A stretch of 32,438 nt of DNA from Halobacteriovorax sp. GTDB lineage: Bacteria; Bdellovibrionota; Bacteriovoracia; Bacteriovoracales; Bacteriovoracaceae. Each line of letters opens with the position of its first letter. Position 1 is the stretch's first letter. A program made the translations under genes and the position numbers. Below the pieces are notes generated by a model. The model made no database searches. It worked only from the letters and a program-made list of their open reading frames with translations, and was not told the DNA's origin. This document shows, piece by piece, positions 1-7,243 of this stretch. The stretch lies in the NCBI GenBank assembly GCA_024686135.1, contig JAIBDQ010000021.1, positions 1 to 32,438 on the forward strand, in the 5' to 3' direction.

Positions 1-801
1 AAACTTGAAGGTATTTCAGAACCCATGCTTCATCCAGAATTTCACTTCATGGCAGAAGAACTAAAGAGAGCCTTCCCAAAAGCCTTTGTCATCGTAGCAA
101 CCAACTGCCAATACAACTTAAAAAGAACTTCCTTTCTTAAAACAATACCTTTTACTGATATGTTTTACCTATCGATAGATGGCACCGAAGAAATCTTTGA
201 GCAAACCAGGGCTGGTTCAAGTTGGAAAAAGATGCTCCAATTCTTAGACGATTTAAAAAAAGAAGTCTCTTCTATCGACCGGTCGACTAAGATGCATATT
301 AACTTTACCGCCACTTTAAAAAACTATTTAGAGCTTCCTAAAATATACAAAATTGTAGATGACTATGATTTAGCTGGGGTCCGAATAAACCTGGCCCAAG
401 ATTGGAATCACGACCGACCCAACCCAAATAGTTTTCCTCAGGAAATGATTGATTTTTTAAAAACCTACAAGAAGGATATCAAGGGCAGTACTCCCTGGAA
501 GTATGATCAATGTTTTTGGCCAAATAGCGGGGCGATAATTGATGTATATGGAAACCTTCGGCAATGCATCATTAATACAAGCCAAGAACCCTTAATGAAT
601 ATCAATGATAAGTCACTTTCTGAGTACTATAATGAGAGTGAGCACTATAAAATAACTAGAAAGAACTTGAGAAATAATCAACCTGGTGATGATTGCGTAA
701 ATTGTGATTACTTTCATCTAGAACCTATACTAAAAGAAATATTTGACCATGAGCCAAGCCCCAATCAACCAAGGAAATTCAAAAAACTTGAAACCGATTG
801 A
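1..801 (+). CDS. Radical SAM/SPASM-type enzyme, 5'-truncated by the window edge
   Basis: The reading frame is open from base 1, so the ATG at 25 is probably internal. The first visible residues (GISEPMLHPEF) look like the G-E-P-x-hydrophobic-H-P strand that follows the cluster-binding CxxxCxxC in radical SAM proteins; that Cys motif would lie outside the window. The C-terminal part has a spaced cysteine pattern typical of a SPASM or half-SPASM auxiliary iron-sulfur domain: CFWPNSG, then DVYGNLRQC, then DDCVNCDYF. The role is probably radical-mediated modification of a small molecule, sugar or peptide. It heads an operon in which the next gene, a small-molecule kinase, starts inside its 3' end. 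The substrate cannot be told from sequence. The family call is fairly secure, but the truncation limits it. Confidence 0.8.
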   Translation, partial: KLEGISEPMLHPEFHFMAEELKRAFPKAFVIVATNCQYNLKRTSFLKTIPFTDMFYLSIDGTEEIFEQTRAGSSWKKMLQFLDDLKKEVSSIDRSTKMHINFTATLKNYLELPKIYKIVDDYDLAGVRINLAQDWNHDRPNPNSFPQEMIDFLKTYKKDIKGSTPWKYDQCFWPNSGAIIDVYGNLRQCIINTSQEPLMNINDKSLSEYYNESEHYKITRKNLRNNQPGDDCVNCDYFHLEPILKEIFDHEPSPNQPRKFKKLETD

Positions 802-1699
802 TCTTAAAGTTGGCAATTGTTCTGGTGCAAAATTCTATATTAGAGAAACTAATTCCGGTCCCCTTTTAAGAAAAGAATTTAAAGGAAATATAAAAAAATT
901 AAAAGATCAATTCCAATGGTTGGAAGAACATGGTGAATTTCCTTTTATACCAAAGGTTTCAAACCCCATTGAGTCCCTTGATAGCTTTAGTTATGAAATG
1001 CCTTACTATGAGAAGGCAAAGAATGCTCATGAGTGCTTAGATGAAATCAACGATAAAACATTCTCTCAGATTCTGGAATCTATAGAGAGTTTGAAAAAAG
1101 AAAAAGATGAAGTTACAGTAGACGAAATAAATTATTATCTAAAACATAAACTTGATAAAAAGTTACGACAATGCTTTCAGAATCAAAAATCTAGAAAAAT
1201 AACAGATAATAATATTATTCTAGGTAAAGAATATCCCTCTATCGCTGAATTAACGCAAGAGCTGAATTCTCATCGCAATATCTTAAAGTACGGAAAAAAT
1301 AGTGAGATTCATGGGGACTTGACGCTAGAGAATATTTTAATAGAGTCAGGAAAACCATTATTTATAGATCCGAATGGAGAAAATACGATTTCGACAATTG
1401 AAGTGGAGCTAGCAAAGCTTTTTCAATCACTAAATTCGTCTTACGAAGATCTCAGTATTGGAAAAATTAAACTTGAAGAAGTCTTAAGCTTGAACGAACA
1501 TCATTTTTTTACGCAGCTCAAAGAGTATATTCGTAGTAATTATGGAGATTCCGGACTTCTGAGGGTGTACTTTCACGAACTCATTCATCTCGCCAGACTG
1601 CTCCCTTACAAGCAGATCAATCTCGGTCATCAATATCATGATTTTCTAGACTTGTTTATCATTAGAAGTAATCAGTTTTTAAAGATGGTAAAAGAATAA
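749..1699 (+). CDS. APH/choline-kinase-like small-molecule phosphotransferase
   Basis: This looks like a cytosolic kinase of the aminoglycoside-phosphotransferase/choline-kinase superfamily, which phosphorylates a hydroxyl on a small substrate using ATP. The catalytic Brenner-type loop is visible near residue 188 (IHGDLTLENIL: Asp base and Asn metal ligand), followed by the second metal aspartate in LFIDPNG. The N-terminal lobe is short and lacks an obvious glycine-rich loop, as is common in this family. I take ATG 749 as the start, overlapping the upstream gene by 53 bases. A TTG at 743 and a TTG at 788 (AAGGA upstream) are alternatives. The stop overlaps the GT2 start (TAATG), so the two are probably co-translated. 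With a nucleotidyltransferase two genes on, a sugar-1-phosphate or alcohol kinase feeding NDP activation is a reasonable inference. Confidence 0.75.
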   Translation: MSQAPINQGNSKNLKPIDLKVGNCSGAKFYIRETNSGPLLRKEFKGNIKKLKDQFQWLEEHGEFPFIPKVSNPIESLDSFSYEMPYYEKAKNAHECLDEINDKTFSQILESIESLKKEKDEVTVDEINYYLKHKLDKKLRQCFQNQKSRKITDNNIILGKEYPSIAELTQELNSHRNILKYGKNSEIHGDLTLENILIESGKPLFIDPNGENTISTIEVELAKLFQSLNSSYEDLSIGKIKLEEVLSLNEHHFFTQLKEYIRSNYGDSGLLRVYFHELIHLARLLPYKQINLGHQYHDFLDLFIIRSNQFLKMVKE

Positions 1700-2466
1700 T
1701 GTCAATATTGTTGGCCATACCTTGCTATAACTGTGAGGATCAAATCGATAGAGTAATAGAATCTCTAAAAAGTGTAAAAAACTTAGCGATCGATGAGATA
1801 GTTTTTATAAATAACTGCAGTACTGATAATACTGAGAAAAAAATAATTGCAAGTACCGCTTCACTTAATATCCCTGCTTCTCTTTTCAACAATAAGAACA
1901 ATTATGGTCTCGGTGGTAGCTTCAAGCTAGTTTACGAATACGCCAATCAAAATAATTTTGAACACCTTGCTTTCTTCCATGGGGATGATCAAGCAAAAGT
2001 CGTCGATTTAAAAGATATGGTTAACGAAATAAGGACTCTACCTAATCTAACGGCTCTACTTGGTTCACGGTTTGATTCCAGAAGTATGCGTCATGGTTAT
2101 TCACTTGTCAGAACTCTTGGAAATAATCTACTTAACCTTATTTTTTCAATCTTATGCTTAAGAAAGATTTCAGAAATAGGCTCAGGGTTAAATATTTATC
2201 GAGTCGACAAATTAAAATCTTTAAATGTAGACCTTTGGCCAAATCATATCGCCTTTGATGTAAATCTCATCTTAGGGTTCATTCGGGAGGGACTTGACTT
2301 TAAATTTCACCCTATCCAATGGATTGAACAAGACCAAAAGTCTAATGCAGGTAATTTTTCAACGGCTATTCTAGTACTCTTTATGCTATTAAAGTGGAGA
2401 TTAGGTTTTGAGAATAAATCTCTCGAATGGAAGAGAGATTTTAACTATGATAAAATAATCTTATGA
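1699..2466 (+). CDS. Family 2 glycosyltransferase (DPM1/GT2-like)
   Basis: This is a GT-A fold glycosyltransferase of the dolichol-phosphate-mannose-synthase-like GT2 group. The N-terminus has the nucleotide-binding strand (LLAIPCYNCEDQI) and the NNCSTDNT segment, equivalent to the usual NDGSTDGT. Where most relatives have Asp-x-Asp-x-Gln, this one reads HGDDQ, so the first metal-ligand aspartate is His. There is a moderately hydrophobic stretch near residues 140-155 but no clear C-terminal transmembrane pair, so it is probably a peripheral membrane or cytosolic enzyme. It overlaps the kinase stop by 1 base and the nucleotidyltransferase start by 4 bases (ATGA). It probably adds a sugar to a lipid or glycan acceptor, with the donor perhaps made by the adjacent nucleotidyltransferase. 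Confidence 0.85.
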   Translation: MSILLAIPCYNCEDQIDRVIESLKSVKNLAIDEIVFINNCSTDNTEKKIIASTASLNIPASLFNNKNNYGLGGSFKLVYEYANQNNFEHLAFFHGDDQAKVVDLKDMVNEIRTLPNLTALLGSRFDSRSMRHGYSLVRTLGNNLLNLIFSILCLRKISEIGSGLNIYRVDKLKSLNVDLWPNHIAFDVNLILGFIREGLDFKFHPIQWIEQDQKSNAGNFSTAILVLFMLLKWRLGFENKSLEWKRDFNYDKIIL

Positions 2467-3164
2467 TTCAAGTTGTTCTCCCCATGGCCGGTGAAGGTCT
2501 TCGCTTTCAAAACGATTATCCAAATAGCTATAAGCCATTTATAGAAATTAAGGGTAGATACCTATTTCAATATGCTTTAGATTCTCTGTCGGAATTAGAA
2601 TCCCTAAGTTTGATTTTTATACTTAGACATGATGAAGTTAGTCACTACTCTGATATCATTAAAAAGGAATATCCAAAATCCCAAATTAAGATATTAACCT
2701 CAAAGACAAGGGGAGCCCTAGAAACGGTCCTCCAGGCAAAAGAATTGCTTATTCCAGATAATAAACTTCTTATCCTAGATTCGGACTTAACTTTTAGGAG
2801 TTCGCAGTTTTTAACGTTTATTAATGAATCAAGTGAAAAGGATAATGGATTTCCAACATTTAAGTCTACGCTACCCAAATATAGTTACTGTGAGCAAAAG
2901 GAGGGTGTCGTATCAAAAACAGCGGAAAAAGAGGTTATCTCTAATGATGCAATTATCGGTGCCTACTTCTTCGGATCAGCCTCAAATTTTTTGGAGCTAG
3001 CAGAGAGTATTGTTACAAATAAAGTTCCTAAAATAGGTGAATATTATATTTCCCCTATGTATAACAATCTAATCAAAGCTGGTCATCGAGTATCATGTTT
3101 TGATGTAACTAGCTATCAATCCTTAGGAACTCCTGAAGAACTTAAAAACTACTTAAGAGGCTAA
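2463..3164 (+). CDS. Sugar-phosphate nucleotidyltransferase
   Basis: This belongs to the NTP_transferase family, which makes an NDP-sugar or NDP-alcohol from a phosphorylated precursor and an NTP. The N-terminal signature VVLPMAGEGLRF...YPNSYKPFIEI corresponds to the G-x-G-x-R nucleotide loop and the downstream P-K-P/K-P substrate loop. The catalytic metal Asp-x-Asp is visible as LILDSDLTF. At 233 residues it is a minimal catalytic domain, without the left-handed beta-helix of GlmU or GlgC enzymes, and closer in size to RfbA- or LicC-like enzymes. The base specificity (CTP, GTP, UTP or dTTP) cannot be read by eye. It is coupled by ATGA to the GT2 gene, and the next gene begins immediately after its stop codon. 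Confidence 0.85.
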   Translation: MIQVVLPMAGEGLRFQNDYPNSYKPFIEIKGRYLFQYALDSLSELESLSLIFILRHDEVSHYSDIIKKEYPKSQIKILTSKTRGALETVLQAKELLIPDNKLLILDSDLTFRSSQFLTFINESSEKDNGFPTFKSTLPKYSYCEQKEGVVSKTAEKEVISNDAIIGAYFFGSASNFLELAESIVTNKVPKIGEYYISPMYNNLIKAGHRVSCFDVTSYQSLGTPEELKNYLRG

Positions 3165-4253
3165 ATGTTAAAAATCTTTCTATTATCACTAATTCTATCC
3201 ATTTCTTGTCAAAAACAAGAAGATAGAAAAAATATCACTTTAAAAATTACGGCCTGGGAAGGATATACCCCTAAAAAGATACTAGATTTGTTCAAGGCCA
3301 GAGTAGAAAAAAAATACGATATTAACTTAAATTATGAAATTACACTTCCTAATAACGAAGAAGTTATGCTCAAAAAATTAGAAAGTAAGGATGTTCATAT
3401 AGTCTCTCTTTCTCACTATATCTATAGAGATCCATTGTATAAATATTACGCAAAAAAGTTACTTCATCCTATTGAGTTAAAAAGAATACCAAATTACAAA
3501 CATATCTTCTCCCCTTTTAAAAAGATTGATTTTGTATTTGAGGAGGATAGTTTTTATGGTGTCCCCCTGGCACATGCTTCCTACCGTCTTATGTACAATA
3601 GCGCCCTTGTGGATGAAGTTCCAAAGTCTTGGAAAGTATTATATACCCCTGAGAATCGAAAGAAGTATATTGTTAGCGATTATCATTTTGAAACCAATTC
3701 TTATATTACAGCTCTTTCTCTTGGGGCTAGGAGAAATCAACTAAATCGGATTGAGCTTTACCAAACCGAAGAATATCTTCAAGAGCTCAAAATCCTTGCC
3801 GAAGGTTCTAAAGGCTATTGGGACGAAGTGGAAAAGCCATCGGAATTAATTGGAAAAACTTACGCTACAGGATTTGGGAATTTTATTCACAAACTAAAAA
3901 AATCTGGAGAAAGTTGGAAGTTTGCAAATCCGATTGAAGGAGAGCCGGCATATATCGATTTCTATTCCATTTGCTCGTGTATACCTAAAGACTCTCTAGA
4001 ATATATAATCGCCCACGAGTGGGTCAATTATTCCCTAAGTATTAAATATCAGCTAGATGTTATTATAAATGGACTAGGTGAAATGCCCGTTACAACAGAC
4101 CTAAAGTCTCAATTATCACTCGAACAAATTGAACGTTATCATCTAGATGATCCATTACATTTTATAAAAAATAGTTTTTTCTGGAATGAAAGAACACAGG
4201 AATTATTAAATATTCAAAAGGAAAGCTGGGAAAGCTTTTTAATAAAAAATTAA
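3165..4253 (+). CDS. PotD-like periplasmic solute-binding lipoprotein
   Basis: This is an extracellular solute-binding protein of the spermidine/putrescine (PotD/PotF) type. The first 15 residues form a short hydrophobic signal ending in LSISC, a weak lipobox (Ser rather than Leu/Val/Ile at -3). The mature start KITAWEGYTPKKIL matches the usual 'W-x-x-Y' opening of PotD-like proteins, and later segments (YGVPLAHASYRLMYNSALV, the GEPAYIDFYSI strand) fit the two-lobe fold. It would bind a small cationic or amino-compound ligand in the periplasm. Unusually, no permease or ATPase gene is nearby and it sits last in a glycan-type operon, so it may be a sensor or a substrate-capture protein. It starts directly after the upstream stop and ends one base from the convergent gene. 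Confidence 0.8.
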   Translation: MLKIFLLSLILSISCQKQEDRKNITLKITAWEGYTPKKILDLFKARVEKKYDINLNYEITLPNNEEVMLKKLESKDVHIVSLSHYIYRDPLYKYYAKKLLHPIELKRIPNYKHIFSPFKKIDFVFEEDSFYGVPLAHASYRLMYNSALVDEVPKSWKVLYTPENRKKYIVSDYHFETNSYITALSLGARRNQLNRIELYQTEEYLQELKILAEGSKGYWDEVEKPSELIGKTYATGFGNFIHKLKKSGESWKFANPIEGEPAYIDFYSICSCIPKDSLEYIIAHEWVNYSLSIKYQLDVIINGLGEMPVTTDLKSQLSLEQIERYHLDDPLHFIKNSFFWNERTQELLNIQKESWESFLIKN

Positions 4254-4254
4254 T

Positions 4255-5979
4255 CTATTTCAGGTTTTTAAGTAAAGCCTTCTGCTTTTCTAGTTTACCT
4301 TTTAAAAAGTTATTCAATACAGAATTTTGTTTAACTTCCTCGGAATCTAATAATCTATTAAAAACATGAATACTCCTATTAATAGCACCATTTTTTATGG
4401 ATTTCAGTCTTGAACCCATTCCAAAGTCGTAGGGGTATTTCTTCACATAAATTCTCGCTAAACTCTCCGCTTCTTGAAATTTACCAGCCTCGATAAGTCC
4501 ATCTAGATAACTATATACCATAGGTAGATATGATGCAGATTCGACTCTAAAACGTTCTAAAAGGTTTTTTGCTTCCTTCAATTGACCTGTTTGGGAATAG
4601 GCTTGAACTAAAAATAAAGCAGCCTCAAAACTATCTTTTTCTAATCGGAAAGCCTGCTTCAAATGCTTTAGTGCTTTATGAGATTCTCCCCTATTTATCA
4701 TTTGAGAACCGAGAGCCAATTGAACATGGTAGGAATCAGGATTATTAATACCAGCATAAGTTAGTAACCTAATTTCATCCTTCCAGAGACCTACCTGCCT
4801 GCAGCTTGTAAAAATCATGGCCATCATAAAAGCTATCCCTAATGAATTTAGAAGCTTGCTAACCATTCTGCCTATTTGTCTTTCTTTTAGGCTTTGCCAC
4901 AAATCGATTCCTATTAATGAAATACCAATAATTGGAATATACATATAGCGATCAGCTACAGTTGAGATAATCTGATAATCGAAATTAAAAACACCACTAG
5001 TTGGAATATAAAAGATGATAAAACTCGTTAATCCAAAAACCATTAACCGACCTTCTTTTCTTATCGAACTGAAAGTTATTCCAAGTAGGACTAAAGTAAA
5101 CCCAATTAAAGTTAATAAATAACTAGTCGTTGAAAATGAGGAGATCACCTGTTCTAGACTTTTTCCATAAATTCCACTTAAAAGAATAGGAAAAAAAGAT
5201 TTCAAAAAATAAAAATATAGAGAATCAATTAAGACCAAAAGCCTCTGAGCAAGAGTTAACTGGGTTTCCATTACACTCTTGGGAAGAAGAACAACAAAAA
5301 AGTAAACTATTAAAAAAAGTCCGGGGGCAATAACATAGGGAGCCAAGAGGATTTTCTTAATAGATTTTTTGTTAATAAAATAATCAAAAACTATAAGGAA
5401 TACAGGTAAAACTCCTATAATAGGCTTTGATAAGACTCCCGCTACATAGAATAAGATAATTAAGAAGTCATCTTTACCCCCTCTTCTTTTTTCGTACTGA
5501 TTCAAGGCTAAAAACATGAAGAAGACGGCGAGTGTACTTCTAAAAGATGAAATCCAGACAACACTTTCAACCTGAAGTGGATGGACTAAAAAGATAAGGG
5601 AAATCAAAAATGGAATACTTTTTGAAAACTTATCGTATTTAGTAATCAATCTAAACGAAACCTTGAAAAGAATAAGACCATTAAAAAAGTGCAAGAGGAT
5701 ATTGAAGAAACGATAAACAGAAGCTTCTCCGTTTCCTACAAAATTAATTATCTGCCAGAAGTTATAGACAACAGGCACGTCAGAGTTTTTCCAAAACCAT
5801 ATAAAATTCTCCCAAGTTAGAGCAATCCTTGGGTTATTATTTACATGAAAGCCATCATCGAGAAAAAAGAAGTCATAATAAAGAGAGGGTAAAAAGACTA
5901 AAGCGCATAACAACGCCAATACACAGATGCTGATATAATTCGGGGTGTAAATTTCTTCTTCTAAATTAATCTTTTTCAA
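4255..5979 (-). CDS. TMTC-like GT-C membrane glycosyltransferase with C-terminal TPRs
   Basis: The protein has about ten hydrophobic segments in its first ~390 residues, then a soluble helical tail with TPR-like repeats (residues ~410-540, e.g. ALGSQMINRGESHKALKHL). The first periplasmic loop carries FFLDDGFHVNNNP, the acidic pair typical of GT-C enzymes that use lipid-phosphate sugars. The HPLQVESVVW segment is characteristic of the TMTC/YfhO-like O-mannosyl and oligosaccharyl transferase relatives. The likely role is transfer of a sugar from a polyprenyl-phosphate donor to a protein or glycan on the outer face of the inner membrane. The start codon is TTG with AAGG 7-10 bases upstream. It is the last gene of the carbamoyltransferase/radical SAM operon, 28 bases after the previous stop. 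Confidence 0.75.
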   Translation of the reverse strand: MKKINLEEEIYTPNYISICVLALLCALVFLPSLYYDFFFLDDGFHVNNNPRIALTWENFIWFWKNSDVPVVYNFWQIINFVGNGEASVYRFFNILLHFFNGLILFKVSFRLITKYDKFSKSIPFLISLIFLVHPLQVESVVWISSFRSTLAVFFMFLALNQYEKRRGGKDDFLIILFYVAGVLSKPIIGVLPVFLIVFDYFINKKSIKKILLAPYVIAPGLFLIVYFFVVLLPKSVMETQLTLAQRLLVLIDSLYFYFLKSFFPILLSGIYGKSLEQVISSFSTTSYLLTLIGFTLVLLGITFSSIRKEGRLMVFGLTSFIIFYIPTSGVFNFDYQIISTVADRYMYIPIIGISLIGIDLWQSLKERQIGRMVSKLLNSLGIAFMMAMIFTSCRQVGLWKDEIRLLTYAGINNPDSYHVQLALGSQMINRGESHKALKHLKQAFRLEKDSFEAALFLVQAYSQTGQLKEAKNLLERFRVESASYLPMVYSYLDGLIEAGKFQEAESLARIYVKKYPYDFGMGSRLKSIKNGAINRSIHVFNRLLDSEEVKQNSVLNNFLKGKLEKQKALLKNLK

Positions 5980-6007
5980 ACTCTACCTTTTAACTATTAT
6001 AACAAAT

Positions 6008-7243
6008 TTATAGGGTAAGAACATCTGACAATTTTTGTTTTCTTTTATTGTCGAAAAAATCCGTGATTTTCAAAAACTCCTGATACTGCCTTTCTGAAAA
6101 TGTTGAATCTTTCAAAAGCTCTTCTACCAGAAAAGTTGTATTTCTCAAAAAATCTTCATAGGTATCAATTTTTTGCAGTCCCTTTAAGTCAAAAATTTCC
6201 ATAAGAAAAACCTTTAGTTTTTTAGCGACTACCTTTCTGTATACCAAAGGAAGACTCTTGAAAGAAAGTTCATTTGGAGTCTCTAAAAGGTTAATTAAAG
6301 GTACCCTAGAAATTCTATTAAATCTCTGGAGGTATTTCGTTAGTTCTGGGATATTAGCGATATTATAAGCTTGAACAGTCATCTGAATATTAGCCGCTGT
6401 AATATTCAGTTCCTCGAAATTCTCTTCTAAGTGAGTTAAGTTATTTTCAATTTTTTCCCATTTCGCAGGATAACGAATATACTCATAAACTCTATCAACA
6501 CCATCGATAGAAAGAAATAGAACAACTCCTTTAAACTTAGGCCAGAGCTTTTTCGCTTTTTCGGGAATTAGGGAAAGGTTCGTATTATAGCGAAGTTCTA
6601 TATTTTTAGCGTAACCTCTTTCAATTAACATCTCTAAGAATTCCCAGGATTCCTCTATCAAGAAAGGCTCACCTCCTGCCATATTTATAATTTTTATGTC
6701 TTTTCCATTTTCAACAAGATTCTTATAGAACCCTCTATCCGTAAACCAGTTTATCGCTTCTAACTCTTTACCAAAGTCCTGATCCCCTAGATATTCCCTG
6801 TAGTCATCAATTAAAAGTCTTGATGAACCAGCATCACACATTCGGCAGGCCAAATTACAAAGATTTCCTAAACGAAGATCTACAAATTCAAGTTTCAAAG
6901 GGGAAGAAAGATCTAACTGCCCTTTTTTGAGTTCCTCATAAGTTTTAGGAAATAGCTCATTCGCCGTTTTCCTATAGCTCCATATGCCTTCTCTGTCTTT
7001 TTCATAACAGCCAGAGCATGCCTCAGGTTCCTTCCCTTTTAAAAAATCCTCCCTTAGTTCTTTTTTATTTTCACTTAGTTTTTTCAAAAGATCTTTTCCG
7101 GAAAGATTGAGTATAGAGTCTTTTTTTTCCGCTCTCCCTAGTGAATATTGAGAAGAACAACAAGGAAAAGAAGCATCTCCTGTATTAGAGATAAAAAGAT
7201 GATTCCATGGAAGTATACACAAATTATCTTTTTTATTATTCAT
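6008..7243 (-). CDS. Twitch-domain radical SAM enzyme
   Basis: This radical SAM protein has an N-terminal cysteine-rich 'twitch' half-SPASM domain before the core: Cys9, Cys28-Cys29 and a CSGC pair at 76/79. The [4Fe-4S] cluster motif CNLACRMC is at residues 129-136, followed by the GGEPFLI strand. This arrangement matches the N-terminal-twitch radical SAM group, often found in polysaccharide or natural-product clusters without a known substrate. The C-terminal ~170 residues are helical and lack further cysteine clusters. Its ATG overlaps the carbamoyltransferase stop by one base (TAATG), which implies co-translation and perhaps a shared substrate. A second N-twitch enzyme lies at 29415-30779. 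Confidence 0.85.
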   Translation of the reverse strand: MNNKKDNLCILPWNHLFISNTGDASFPCCSSQYSLGRAEKKDSILNLSGKDLLKKLSENKKELREDFLKGKEPEACSGCYEKDREGIWSYRKTANELFPKTYEELKKGQLDLSSPLKLEFVDLRLGNLCNLACRMCDAGSSRLLIDDYREYLGDQDFGKELEAINWFTDRGFYKNLVENGKDIKIINMAGGEPFLIEESWEFLEMLIERGYAKNIELRYNTNLSLIPEKAKKLWPKFKGVVLFLSIDGVDRVYEYIRYPAKWEKIENNLTHLEENFEELNITAANIQMTVQAYNIANIPELTKYLQRFNRISRVPLINLLETPNELSFKSLPLVYRKVVAKKLKVFLMEIFDLKGLQKIDTYEDFLRNTTFLVEELLKDSTFSERQYQEFLKITDFFDNKRKQKLSDVLTL

